DNA of 64,000 nucleotides. It comes from CAZAPG01 sp964486935 (lineage in GTDB: Bacteria; Chloroflexota; Anaerolineae; 4572-78; J111). Below the pieces are notes generated by a model that saw only the letters and a list, made by a program, of their open reading frames with translations, was not told the origin of the DNA and did not search any database. The stretch lies in contig CAZAPG010000014.1 of NCBI GenBank assembly GCA_964486935.1, positions 74,673 to 138,672 of the forward strand, given 5' to 3'. The translations under genes and the position numbers were made by a program. Numbering within the stretch: the first letter of the stretch is position 1; every line of letters begins with the position of its first letter. Shown here piece after piece: positions 41,304 to 50,244 of this stretch.

Positions 41304-43049
41304 GTGACCACCTCCAGCGACTCCTCCACCTTGGCCACCGCCCGGCGCTCAACCGGGCGGGTTGTGGCCGGTTGGGTTTTGATACTGCCGGCCATAGCCT
41401 GTTGCATCACCGAATTACTCATCCCAACCGTTCAAACGTTTCTGCTTAGTCTTCAAAATGCCAATCCCCTCTCAACCGGCGCAGCCGAATTTGTCGGCCT
41501 GGAAAATTTCAGATTTATCTTTAGCGAGGAGCTTTTTGGCAAAAGCCTGGGCTTTACCATGCTATTTGTGTTGCTGCGGCTGGGCGCGGTGGCTCTTGTG
41601 CCCATTTTGCTGGCCTGGGCTGTCGGCCAATTGGGGCGCTGGGCGCGGCTGGGCGCGCGGATTCTGCTCACCCTGCCGATTGTTTTATTTATGCCGGTGG
41701 CCATTAGCGCGGTCTGGTTTTTAGCCCTCAATCCAATCAATGGATTATTTCCAACCGGCACGCCCCTGTTAGCGCAACCCAACTCGGCCCGCCTCGCGCT
41801 GTTATTGATTGACGCCCTGTACACTTTTGGCCTGGCCTGCGGGCTGGGCCTGATATTTTTTTCGGCGCTGTGGCGACAACCTGATAGCGCCGCCGCGCCC
41901 CGCCCCAAAATGTTTAAACCCGCGCTGGTTGTGTGGGGAATTGCCATTTTAGCCACAATTGCCTTAACGCTACCCTTGTTTGTTCAGCCTTTTGTAATGA
42001 CGCGCGGCGGCCCGGTTAATAGCACCATAACTCTTGGCCTGTGGCATTACACCCTGGCCTTTCAATTCTTCAGGTTTGGACCGGCTGCGGCGCTGGCAAC
42101 ATTGATGCTAATTATGGTTATAATTTTGGGCGTTATCGCCGCCTTGCTCATTATCCTCGCCCGGCTGCGCCTGCTGCTGGCTGTCAGCAACAACCGGCAG
42201 CCAACCGTTGACCAAGCGCCGCCGCCATCCGGCAAGGCGCTGCCCCTGATTGTCCTGATTATCACCCTGCTGCTCTCTGTGGCGGCCTGCGGCCTGAGCG
42301 CCCTACCCTACGGCTGGGTGATTACCCTGTCATTTGGCAATGAAGCCTTTACCCGGCTGCTCGAAAACGTTCCGCTGGCCCAAGTGGTTATCAATACGCT
42401 TGGCCCGCCCGCCATAGCCGCCATCATTCAACTGGGGGTGGCCTATCTGGCCGCGCTGGGCATTGGCGCGCTGCGCCCTCTGGGAAAGTTTAGCCCCTGG
42501 CTGTTGCTGCTTTTTAGCCCGTGGCTGTTTATCTCGGTGCTGCCGCTGAGTTTGGTCAGCTTTAACGCCGCCCGCCAATCCGAACAACTCAACACCTTTT
42601 TGGGGCTGATGCCCCCCATTTTATTTAGCGCGCCGGCGCTCTTTATTCTGGCGCTCTTTTTTGGCGGACACGCCGCCCGATGGCAGGCCGCCGCCAAAAA
42701 TGGCGACTCGTCTGCCGGCGCGTTTGTTAAACATTTGATTTTGCCCTCGCTGCCGCTGGCGGGGGTGCTGCTGCTGTTTTTGCTGTTTGCCGGCTGGCAG
42801 CAAACAGTCTGGCCGCTCATCGCCGCCAATAACCCGGCAAACGCAACATTGAGTACCGCCCTGCTGCAATTGATGTTTCAATTTGCCACAACCAGCGGCC
42901 CTGCCGCCGCCGCCCTGACCCTGCTGATTGTGCCGGTGGTTGTTTTCTTCTTTCCGCTGCTGGCCGTCTTTCAAATTTTCTATCTGGACCGACTTGTCTG
43001 GCAGGCCGGCGCAGAATCTCCACCTAACGCTGTTGAGGAGGCGTCATAA
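41304..43049 (+). CDS. Double-length ABC sugar permease (MalF-MalG-like fusion)
   Basis: A 581-residue membrane protein in two halves. The first resembles MalF/UgpA permeases (AGWVLILPAI start; FVGLENFRFIF; TRGGPVNSTITLGLWHYTLAFQF near the end of that half). The second resembles MalG/UgpE (LPYGWVITLSF start; a C-terminal ANNPANATLSTALLQL stretch). The ATPase-docking EAA loop is not recognisable in the first half. In the second it is degenerate (QAAAKNGDSSAGAFVKHLILPSLP). No ATPase or binding protein gene is nearby. GTG start after AAGGAG. It is followed directly by two sugar kinases, so the cargo may be a pentose, polyol or gluconate-like sugar. Confidence 0.78.
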   Translation: MTTSSDSSTLATARRSTGRVVAGWVLILPAIACCITELLIPTVQTFLLSLQNANPLSTGAAEFVGLENFRFIFSEELFGKSLGFTMLFVLLRLGAVALVPILLAWAVGQLGRWARLGARILLTLPIVLFMPVAISAVWFLALNPINGLFPTGTPLLAQPNSARLALLLIDALYTFGLACGLGLIFFSALWRQPDSAAAPRPKMFKPALVVWGIAILATIALTLPLFVQPFVMTRGGPVNSTITLGLWHYTLAFQFFRFGPAAALATLMLIMVIILGVIAALLIILARLRLLLAVSNNRQPTVDQAPPPSGKALPLIVLIITLLLSVAACGLSALPYGWVITLSFGNEAFTRLLENVPLAQVVINTLGPPAIAAIIQLGVAYLAALGIGALRPLGKFSPWLLLLFSPWLFISVLPLSLVSFNAARQSEQLNTFLGLMPPILFSAPALFILALFFGGHAARWQAAAKNGDSSAGAFVKHLILPSLPLAGVLLLFLLFAGWQQTVWPLIAANNPANATLSTALLQLMFQFATTSGPAAAALTLLIVPVVVFFFPLLAVFQIFYLDRLVWQAGAESPPNAVEEAS

Positions 43050-44585
43050 ATGAAAAATTACATTATCGCCCACGATCTGGGCACTACCGGCAACAAAGCC
43101 ACCCTTTATAACCGCGAAGGAGAACTGGCCGGCAGCGCCTTTGAGGGCTATGTTACCGACTACCCCCGCACCAGTTGGGCCGAACAGGACCCCGACGACT
43201 GGTGGCGGGCTGTTTGCGCCTCAACCCAAAATCTGTTGCAGCAGACCAGAGTCAAACCCACCGATATTGCCTGCGTTACCTTTAGCGGGCAAATGATGGG
43301 CTGTGTGGCCCTGGATAAACAGGCCAGGCCCCTGCGCCGCGCCATTATCTGGGCCGACCAGCGGGCCGTGGCCCAGGAGCGCTGGCTGGGCGAGCGCATT
43401 TCTCCCCAGGAAATTTACCGGATTACCGGCCATCGCCTCAGTTCATCCTACTCGGTGAACAAAATTTTGTGGGTGCGCGACAATCAACCCGATATTTACA
43501 GCGACGCCTACAAATTTGTCCACGCCAAAGATGCCGTTGTGGCCCGGCTGACCGGCAATTTTGTAACCGACCGCTCCGACGCGTCGGGCATGAACCTGTA
43601 TGATTTGCAGCAGGGCCAATGGTCGGAGCGTATTCTGGAAGCCGCCCGGTTAAACCCCGACCAACTGCCCGCCGTGCATCCCTCTACCGATGTGGTGGGC
43701 TATGTGCGGCCCGAAGTAGCCGATGCAGTGGGCCTGGCTGCCGGAACGCCGGTAGTAATTGGCGGCGGCGATGGCGCCTGCGCCTCGGCGGGGGCCGGCG
43801 TGGTGGGCGAAGGCGCGGCCTACAACTACATCGGCTCCTCCTCGTGGATTGCCCTGGCCACGCCTCGCCCCATTTTTGACCCCGACGAGCAAACCTTTAC
43901 CTTTGCCCACGTAGCGCCGGGTATGTTTATGCCCACCGGCACCATGCAGGCCGCCGGCGCATCGTACCAGTGGACCCGCGACCAGTTGGGCGGCGCCCAA
44001 ATTCGGGCGGCGCAATCGCTGGGCCTGAGCACCTATGAGTTGATGAATCTGGAGGCCGAAACCTCATCGCCCGGCGCTAACGGCCTCATCTTTTTGCCCT
44101 ATTTAATGGGCGAGCGCAGCCCGCATTGGAACCCCAACGCGCGCGGCGCGTTTGTTGGGCTAACTATGCGCCACACGCGGGCCGATATGATGCGGGCCGT
44201 GCTGGAGGGCGTCACCATAAACCTGCGGATTATTTTGCAAACGTTTATCAAACAGGGGGCCAAAATTGAAACCATGCGGTTGATTGGCGGCGGCGCGCAG
44301 GGCCGCTTCTGGAATCAACTGATGGCCGATATTTACGGCATGCCGGTACACCGGTTGACCATTCTGGAAGAAGCCACCTCGATGGGAGCGGCCTTGACCG
44401 GCGGGGTGGGCGTGGGCCTCTACCCTGATTTTTCTATGGCCGGGCAAATGAATAAGGTTGCCAAAGTGGTTCAGCCCGACCCCGCCGTTTGGCCCGCTTA
44501 TGAAAAAGTCTACCCCATTTTTGAAGCCGCCTATCAGGCCCTGGTTCCGGTTTTTGAAATGATGGCCCAGGCAGAGCAACAATGA
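43050..44585 (+). CDS. FGGY-family carbohydrate kinase, xylulokinase-like
   Basis: A 511-residue sugar kinase with the two actin-like domains of the FGGY family. The first phosphate loop is HDLGTTGNKATLY, the sugar contact block includes WADQRA, and the catalytic Asp and glycine run are in IGGGDGACASAGAG. The C-terminal signature region is present (MRLIGGGAQGRFWNQLMADIYG). It resembles xylulokinases most, but the substrate is not certain. The ATG follows the permease stop directly, with GAGGAGG inside the permease end, so translation is coupled. Confidence 0.9.
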   Translation: MKNYIIAHDLGTTGNKATLYNREGELAGSAFEGYVTDYPRTSWAEQDPDDWWRAVCASTQNLLQQTRVKPTDIACVTFSGQMMGCVALDKQARPLRRAIIWADQRAVAQERWLGERISPQEIYRITGHRLSSSYSVNKILWVRDNQPDIYSDAYKFVHAKDAVVARLTGNFVTDRSDASGMNLYDLQQGQWSERILEAARLNPDQLPAVHPSTDVVGYVRPEVADAVGLAAGTPVVIGGGDGACASAGAGVVGEGAAYNYIGSSSWIALATPRPIFDPDEQTFTFAHVAPGMFMPTGTMQAAGASYQWTRDQLGGAQIRAAQSLGLSTYELMNLEAETSSPGANGLIFLPYLMGERSPHWNPNARGAFVGLTMRHTRADMMRAVLEGVTINLRIILQTFIKQGAKIETMRLIGGGAQGRFWNQLMADIYGMPVHRLTILEEATSMGAALTGGVGVGLYPDFSMAGQMNKVAKVVQPDPAVWPAYEKVYPIFEAAYQALVPVFEMMAQAEQQ

Positions 44586-46060
44586 CCCATTCAACTTCAG
44601 CCGTTCCCTATATTTTGACTCTTGACATTGGCACTTCATCCACGCGGGCCATGCTGTTTGACCGGCAGGCGCGGCCCCTGCCTGGAATTTTGGCCCAAAT
44701 TCCCAATCAGCTTAATACCACCCCCGATGGCGGGGCCGAGTTTGCGCCCGATGAACTGCTTGCCGGCGTCGTTCAGGTTATTGATGACGCGCTGGCCCAG
44801 GCCGGTTCTCTGGCGGGCCAGATTGGCGGCGTGGCAATAGACACCTTTGTCACCAACATTATGGGGCTAAACGCCGCCGGCCGGCCAATAACCCCCATTT
44901 TTACCTATGCCGACACCCGCAGCGCCGGCGATGCCCATACCCTGCGTAGTGAACTGGATTTGGCCGCCGTGCACAACCGCACCGGCTGTCGCATCCACAG
45001 CGCCTATTTGCCGGCCCAATTTAGCTGGCTGGCCCGCATTCGCCCCGATTTGTTTGATGAGGTGCGGTACTGGTTGTCGATTGGCGAATATTTGCTGTGG
45101 AAATTTTTTGGCGAGCGGCAGGTCAGCTACTCGGTGGCTTCGTGGACGGGGCTGCTCAACCGGCGTCAACTGGCCTGGGACAGAGAGTGGCTGGATTATC
45201 TGGGCTTGCCGGAAGAAAAGCTCTCGCCGCTGGTTGATGTTGACCAGCCGGCGCAGGGGCTGCGCGGCGAGTGGGCAACCCGCTGGCCGGCGCTCAAAAA
45301 TGTGCCCTGGTTTCCGGCCATTGGCGATGGCGCAGCAGCCAATTTGGGCAGCGGCTGCACCGGCGCGGAGCGTTTGGCATTGACCCTGGGCACTACCGGC
45401 GCTATGCGGGTCGCCCTGGATAATTTTGTTGACGCGCCGCCTTTGGGCTTGTGGGTCTATCGGGTCAATCAAAAATATGCCCTGCTGGGGGGCGCAACTA
45501 CCGAAGGGGGCAACGTGTTTGCCTGGCTCACTAAATTGTTGCAGCTTCCGCCCGATGTAGAGCAGGCGCTGGCGCAGATGCCTCCGGCGGCTCACGGGCT
45601 AACGATGTTACCTTTTGTGGCCGGCGAGCGCGCCCCCGGCTGGCACGACGACGCCCGCGCGGCAATCAGCGGGCTATCGCTCAACACCCAGCCGGTTGAT
45701 ATTTTGCGGGCCGGGTTAGAGGCCGTCTCGTACCGCTTTGCATTGATTTACCAGAGCGTTCTCTCTTATCTGCCGCCAGAACACCAAATTATCGTCAGCG
45801 GCAGCGCGCTGCTCAACTCGCCGGTGTGGCTGCAAATTATGGCCGACGTGTTGGGGCATCAACTGGTTCTATCTGCCGAAAAGGAAGCCACCAGCCGGGG
45901 GATCGCCTTGCTGGCCTTAAAGGCCCTGAATCTGTCTGGCGCAGAAGCGGCCGCGACCGGCTCAGTCATTTACCCCAATGAGCAGCACCACGCTAAATAT
46001 CAGGAAGCGCTTCAAAAACAGCGCCTGCTTTATCGTCAACTTGGCCTGTCCGACGATTAA
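44582..46060 (+). CDS. FGGY-family carbohydrate kinase, gluconokinase-like
   Basis: A 492-residue FGGY kinase that differs from its neighbour: LDIGTSSTRAMLFD forms the phosphate loop, TYADTRS the sugar block, AIGDGAAANLGSGC the catalytic region and IIVSGSALLNSPVWLQIMADVLG the C-terminal signature. These variants are typical of gluconokinase-like members. The ATG overlaps the stop of the preceding kinase by four bases. Two FGGY kinases in one transcript suggest a pathway with two phosphorylated sugars, or paralogues with different substrates. Confidence 0.88.
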   Translation: MTHSTSAVPYILTLDIGTSSTRAMLFDRQARPLPGILAQIPNQLNTTPDGGAEFAPDELLAGVVQVIDDALAQAGSLAGQIGGVAIDTFVTNIMGLNAAGRPITPIFTYADTRSAGDAHTLRSELDLAAVHNRTGCRIHSAYLPAQFSWLARIRPDLFDEVRYWLSIGEYLLWKFFGERQVSYSVASWTGLLNRRQLAWDREWLDYLGLPEEKLSPLVDVDQPAQGLRGEWATRWPALKNVPWFPAIGDGAAANLGSGCTGAERLALTLGTTGAMRVALDNFVDAPPLGLWVYRVNQKYALLGGATTEGGNVFAWLTKLLQLPPDVEQALAQMPPAAHGLTMLPFVAGERAPGWHDDARAAISGLSLNTQPVDILRAGLEAVSYRFALIYQSVLSYLPPEHQIIVSGSALLNSPVWLQIMADVLGHQLVLSAEKEATSRGIALLALKALNLSGAEAAATGSVIYPNEQHHAKYQEALQKQRLLYRQLGLSDD

Positions 46061-46103
46061 AGTTACCGGTTGTTTTTCTTTTTGCCCCACTTTCTCCCTA
46101 CGC

Positions 46104-46121
46104 TTAGGCAATTTGGCCTAA
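46104..46121. promoter_or_regulatory. Inverted repeat just upstream of the 46128 promoter
   Basis: TTAGGC and GCCTAA are spaced by AATTTG. A further copy of one half, TAGGCTAA (46137-46144), lies between the -35 and -10 boxes. This looks like an operator pair. The TTAGG/CCTAA ends recall iron-box sequences, but the spacing is one base short. Confidence 0.4.
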
Positions 46122-46127
46122 TTTCTA

Positions 46128-46156
46128 TTGACCTACTAGGCTAAATGGCGTATAAT
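46128..46156 (+). promoter_or_regulatory. Strong sigma-70 promoter of the SecD-like gene
   Basis: TTGACC, 17 bp, TATAAT. The -10 box overlaps the upstream ATG at 46155, which rules that codon out and supports 46185. Confidence 0.75.
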
Positions 46157-46184
46157 GATGCCACAGGAAGGATGGGATGCCAAC

Positions 46185-46937
46185 ATGAAACGACAACTGG
46201 CCATATTTGCAGGTGTTTTTGTTGTTATTGTGCTGCTGGGGTTATCATACAGTTCCAGAGTAATTGCCGACTTGACTGTTTTGTATCCAACGGCGGTTGA
46301 CCTTTCGGGGGCAAAAATTGTACTCCGGCCCGGTACCATCACTTCATCGCAAATGCCATATCATCTGGTGGTAGAGGATGCCGGTCGGGTGGTTTCCAAA
46401 CGGCTGGAGCAGTTAAATTTAAGGGGATACTATCAGGTAACTATTGAGGACAATCAATTAGAGGTAACAGTCCCGCCCACCGAAAATATCAACCAACTAA
46501 TTAGCATTATCAGCCAAAAAGGCCAGGTTGAGTTTATTAACGGCGGCACGCAAATGCCGCCTGTGGGGCAAAAAGTTGCAACCGAAACTTCTCCGGCGGT
46601 TGTTGACGGCGGTCTTTATCCGGTATTGTTTGTCGGCGCAGAAATCAACACCGTTATTCCCCCCGATGCCGACTCTGGCGAAATTTTTTACCAGATCGAG
46701 CTAAAACCCCAGGCTGCCGAACGATTCTCGCGGTTTGTTGAAAATCACACCGGCGCTTACATCTGCCTGGTTATCGACCAGCAAGTGATAAATTGCTCTA
46801 CCATGTACCACTGGGCCAACAATACGCTGGATATTTTACCCAACCTTAGCAGCGGAACCGGTCTTAGCCTGTCTGATTTGGCAATTTTTTTAAACAGCGG
46901 CCCTTTGCCGGTATCGCTGCATGTGGTTATAAATTAA
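46185..46937 (+). CDS. Stand-alone SecD-P1-like membrane-anchored protein
   Basis: A 250-residue protein: one N-terminal membrane helix (LAIFAGVFVVIVLLGLSY) and an external part resembling the P1 domain of the translocase SecD. VVSKRLEQLNLRGYYQVTIE matches the SecD block for the first ferredoxin-like unit. ISIISQKGQVEFINGG matches the following one, and LKPQAAERFSRFVENHTGAYICLVID matches the head subdomain. The eleven other membrane helices of SecDF are missing. It is a single gene under its own promoter, tail-to-tail with trkA. It may help protein folding or export outside the membrane; this is inference. Confidence 0.7.
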   Translation: MKRQLAIFAGVFVVIVLLGLSYSSRVIADLTVLYPTAVDLSGAKIVLRPGTITSSQMPYHLVVEDAGRVVSKRLEQLNLRGYYQVTIEDNQLEVTVPPTENINQLISIISQKGQVEFINGGTQMPPVGQKVATETSPAVVDGGLYPVLFVGAEINTVIPPDADSGEIFYQIELKPQAAERFSRFVENHTGAYICLVIDQQVINCSTMYHWANNTLDILPNLSSGTGLSLSDLAIFLNSGPLPVSLHVVIN

Positions 46938-47689
46938 CGAAGTCGCTCGCAATCTGCGGTACGGCCCAACACAACCAAAATATCATTGTCTCGAATCACT
47001 TCATCCGCGCCCGGCGAGACAACCACCTCGTTGTTGCCTCGCTTAATTGCCACAACTGCTAACCCGTACCGCTGCCGAATTTCTGACTCTTTGAGTGAGT
47101 GTCCTACCAGATGTTCGGGCGCAACAATTTCAACCACGCCGGTATCCTGACTCAATTCCATAAAATCTACAAAGTCAATAGCTGCCAGCCGCCGGGCCAA
47201 CCGCACCCCGGCTTCGTGTTCTGGCAAAATTACCTCATCGGCCCCCACGCGAGTTAGAATTTCTTGCTGGGTAACGGTGCGGGCTTTGGTGATTACTCGC
47301 CGCACGCCCAGTTTGCGTAACGTAACGGTAGCCAGCACGTTAGATTCAAAATCTGTGCCGATACAAACCACGCCCGTGTCAAACGCGTCGGCGCCCACCT
47401 CTCGCAGCGCGTCAATATTTGTTGCATCCAGTTGAATTACGTGGGGCAGTACATTTGAGACTTGCTGTACCCGCTTAATATCAGAGTCGATGGCCAGTAC
47501 GTCGTGATTATAGGCGGTCAAACTCATGGCCAGGCTGGTGCCAAATCGTCCCAGGCCAATAATGATAAACTCATTGTGATGCCCAGAGCTATTGAACGGC
47601 TGGAGCAGCCTTGCATTTTGGGTTGATGTTGTTAGTTCTTTCAGACTATTCCAAACCCGGTTCAACCAGGTTTGATTACGGTGTGACAT
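46934..47689 (-). CDS. TrkA/KtrA-type potassium uptake regulator
   Basis: A 251-residue cytoplasmic RCK protein. The Rossmann-fold nucleotide loop is GLGRFGTSLAMSL, with the acidic ribose ligand in LAIDSD, and a TrkA-C domain (HLVGHSLKESEIRQRYGLAVVAIKRG) completes it. It binds ATP/ADP or NAD(H) and opens the TrkH/KtrB channel. It has a 60-residue N-terminal extension without known motifs. The gene is 39 bases after trkH, in the same operon, with GGGAG ahead of its ATG. Confidence 0.93.
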   Translation of the reverse strand: MSHRNQTWLNRVWNSLKELTTSTQNARLLQPFNSSGHHNEFIIIGLGRFGTSLAMSLTAYNHDVLAIDSDIKRVQQVSNVLPHVIQLDATNIDALREVGADAFDTGVVCIGTDFESNVLATVTLRKLGVRRVITKARTVTQQEILTRVGADEVILPEHEAGVRLARRLAAIDFVDFMELSQDTGVVEIVAPEHLVGHSLKESEIRQRYGLAVVAIKRGNNEVVVSPGADEVIRDNDILVVLGRTADCERLR

Positions 47690-47728
47690 AACAGGTTGCT
47701 CCCTTGAAAATAGGCCAGTTGTTAAATT

Positions 47729-49111
47729 TTAACCAATGATAATCTTTTCTTCTGGAAAGCGAATAAGGGTTTTGCGATGCCGTTGAGCCAGCGCTACCAC
47801 CAGAGTGAGGGGGCCTAAGCGTCCCCAAAACATAGTGAAGGCAACTAACAACCGGCTCATCGTTCCCATCTCGCTGGTGATGCCCAACGAGTAGCCGGTG
47901 TTGGAAAAGGCGCTGACGACTTCAAAGGCAATGGCAAAAAGATCGGCTCTTTCCAGAATAGCCAGCGCCAGAGTAACAGTCACAACCAGCATAGTAGAGA
48001 CCGTTAGAACGGCTACTGCCTTGAAGATAGTTTCTGTGGGCAGGGTTCGCTCAAAAATGCGCACATCGCTGTGGCCGCGGGCAGTAGAGGCCAACGTTAT
48101 CAGCACGACCGCTACGGTGCTCAACCCCACGCCGCCACCCATCGAAGCCGGTGCGCCGCCAATAAACATCCAGACAAAGATAATCAACTGGCTGGCCTGC
48201 CCCAAATCGTCTAGTGGAATTAAGGTAAGACCTGCCGTGCGGCTGGAGACGATGGAAAAGAAACTAACCAGCAATCGCTCTCCGGCGGGCAAGGCCGATA
48301 AAGCCCGTCCATCTACAAAATACTCGTCAATCACTACCAGAACAGTTCCCACCACTATCAATAGTAACGTAAAGGGTAACACCAGTTGGGTATGTAGCGA
48401 TAAATGACGCTCCCGTGGCCACACCAGCAAATCATAAATTACGGTAATGCCCAGCGTGCCAATAGTAATAAGCAGACTCATTACCATGATAATAATAAAG
48501 TTTGAGCGGGTGGCCTGCAAAATGGGGTCTTCAAGCCCGGTAAATAAATCGAAACCAGCGTTACAAAAAGCGGATACCGAGTGAAATATTGAAAAATAAA
48601 TAGCATCTTGCCACGGCATTAGCTGAACGTATTGGGTAAACATAATCAGCGCGCCGACCAACTCTATTATAAATGTTACCACGCATACCGCCAGGGTAAG
48701 CTGCACAATACCATCGCCGGCTTCAACGCCCAGAGTTTGGCGTAGTAAATTGCGTTCATACAACGATACCCTGCGCCCAATCAGTCGAAAAAGCACAACT
48801 GAAAGAGTAATAAAACCGATGCCGCCCACCTGAATGAGGGACAAAATAACAATTTGCCCAAAAGTGGAAAAGGTGGCCTCAGTGCTAACCACAACCAGGC
48901 CGGTAACGGTTGTGGCCGAAACAGCCGTAAACAACGCCTCATGCCAGCTTATGGCTTGAGGTGTTTTGGTGGCTACGGGCAAGGCCAGTAAAATTGTGCC
49001 AATTAAAATGATGGCGGCAAAGCCCGCCACCAATATTTTTGAACCGCGCGCCGGCGAGGGGCGTTGGGGATGCTCCAGGTGATGTTGGCGTATTTGTTTG
49101 TAGCTAATCAA
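47729..49111 (-). CDS. TrkH/KtrB-type potassium transporter
   Basis: A 460-residue membrane protein of the TrkH/KtrB superfamily. Four pore-loop regions are visible: FTAVSATTVTGLVV, FHSVSAFCNAGFDLF, SIVSSRTAGLTLI and FEVVSAFSNTGYSLG, each holding the filter glycine. It takes up K+ using the membrane potential or Na+. Translation starts at a TTG (49111) after GAGAG; no ATG lies near. Its regulator TrkA follows on the same strand. Confidence 0.94.
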   Translation of the reverse strand: MISYKQIRQHHLEHPQRPSPARGSKILVAGFAAIILIGTILLALPVATKTPQAISWHEALFTAVSATTVTGLVVVSTEATFSTFGQIVILSLIQVGGIGFITLSVVLFRLIGRRVSLYERNLLRQTLGVEAGDGIVQLTLAVCVVTFIIELVGALIMFTQYVQLMPWQDAIYFSIFHSVSAFCNAGFDLFTGLEDPILQATRSNFIIIMVMSLLITIGTLGITVIYDLLVWPRERHLSLHTQLVLPFTLLLIVVGTVLVVIDEYFVDGRALSALPAGERLLVSFFSIVSSRTAGLTLIPLDDLGQASQLIIFVWMFIGGAPASMGGGVGLSTVAVVLITLASTARGHSDVRIFERTLPTETIFKAVAVLTVSTMLVVTVTLALAILERADLFAIAFEVVSAFSNTGYSLGITSEMGTMSRLLVAFTMFWGRLGPLTLVVALAQRHRKTLIRFPEEKIIIG

Positions 49112-49146
49112 CTGAGACTCTCACGTGCTTTAAAAAATTTTTGTGG

Positions 49147-49175
49147 ATTCTATCACGCTGCTAAAAACTGGTCAA
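49147..49175 (-). promoter_or_regulatory. Promoter of trkH-trkA
   Basis: On the minus strand TTGACC, 17 bp, TAGAAT. The start would be about 30 bases ahead of the TTG codon. Confidence 0.65.
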
Positions 49176-49191
49176 TTATGTAAAAAATGCG

Positions 49192-49222
49192 AAAACCGGG
49201 CTGCCAGAAAACCCGGTTTTTT
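49192..49222 (-). terminator. Terminator after the FAD-subunit gene
   Basis: AAAACCGGG (49192-49200) and CCCGGTTTT (49212-49220) form a 9-bp stem with T-runs on either side. It isolates the FAD-subunit gene from the trkH promoter just beyond. Confidence 0.75.
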
Positions 49223-49264
49223 GAAAAAGCAGATATATACGCCCTGATTATTATTGGCTTACGC

Positions 49265-50011
49265 CTAACTTTCTGCAAGTTCGCGCAAAACGCGATTAGT
49301 CAGCGTGGCGGCCATTTGCCGCCGATATTCGGTAGACCCTCTGAAATCGCCGCTGGGGTTAACGGCGGCCTTGACGTTATTAGGGTCAACCAGTACCGGC
49401 GTGTTGGCCACGCCGCACAAGGCCAGGCGGATAGAACCATCATCGGTTTGGCGGGCTACGGCGGCCACAATCGGGGCATCGGCCGGAGTGCGACCAACTC
49501 TGGCGCTGGCCGTTTTGCCCATCGTTGCCAGCGAGATTGAGGTGATTAAGCCGCCGCTCAGGGCAGCGGGTATATCAACTAAAAAGTCGGCCAGGGCAAT
49601 ATTTTTGGTTTCATTCAGGGTTTGTACCTTTACCTGGGCATCGAACACAAGCAAAGCAGCCAGTAACTCGCTTTCTTTGTGAGCGCCCGCCACCACACCG
49701 CCAATCGTGGCCATATTACGCAGCGTATTGGGGCCTTCTCGGCGGGCAGCCTGGCGCAGCAAGTCGGGGGTGCGCTTGTCATCCACAATAGTTTGCAGCC
49801 TGACCATTGCCCCCAAAGTAAGGCCCTTGCCGGTATAATCAATATTGGTTAAACCTACGGCTTGCAGATCAACCGCTTCATCAACCCTGTCATTCAGGTG
49901 AGAAGTTATATAAGCGCCGCCGGCTACCACTACTGTGTTGGGGTGGTCGGCCAAAAGTCGTAACGCCTCATTAATGTTGGCGGGACGATGATATGCCTTG
50001 AGTTGCGGCAT
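49265..50011 (-). CDS. Orphan FAD-binding subunit of a molybdopterin dehydrogenase (CoxM-like)
   Basis: A 248-residue protein like the medium subunit of CO dehydrogenase/xanthine dehydrogenase. Both FAD motifs are recognisable: VVAGGAYITSHL and TIGGVVAG, with NTLRNMATIGG before the latter. The C-terminal CODH domain is present but short, and the whole protein is about 40 residues shorter than usual. This subunit passes electrons from the Fe-S subunit to FAD. The large and Fe-S subunits are not in the window; the gene is single, with its own promoter and terminator. AAAGGA precedes the ATG. Confidence 0.85.
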   Translation of the reverse strand: MPQLKAYHRPANINEALRLLADHPNTVVVAGGAYITSHLNDRVDEAVDLQAVGLTNIDYTGKGLTLGAMVRLQTIVDDKRTPDLLRQAARREGPNTLRNMATIGGVVAGAHKESELLAALLVFDAQVKVQTLNETKNIALADFLVDIPAALSGGLITSISLATMGKTASARVGRTPADAPIVAAVARQTDDGSIRLALCGVANTPVLVDPNNVKAAVNPSGDFRGSTEYRRQMAATLTNRVLRELAES

Positions 50012-50061
50012 GGTGAAATCCTTTTATGGCTATAGTTACCCAATTAATTAGATAGGCGCGT

Positions 50062-50090
50062 ATTATAAAACATTTTTGATTCTGTGGAAA
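50062..50090 (-). promoter_or_regulatory. Promoter of the FAD-subunit gene
   Basis: On the minus strand TTTCCA, 17 bp, TATAAT. Confidence 0.5.
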
Positions 50091-50135
50091 GTTAAGCGGT
50101 TTAATCGTGAAATTTTGCATAACAAGGTTGGTGCG

Positions 50136-50163
50136 TTGACACCTGCTTCGGGATGCGTATAAT
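50136..50163 (+). promoter_or_regulatory. Consensus sigma-70 promoter of the 36-residue gene
   Basis: TTGACA, 16 bp, TATAAT: both boxes are perfect. The leader is about 75 bases. This is the best promoter in the window. Confidence 0.8.
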
Positions 50164-50244
50164 AGGGCCAGCAAATAAAGTTGGCCTGTAAAACATCTGC
50201 TACCACAGAGTTAACTTGCAAATTTTATAGGAGGGTTATTTACC

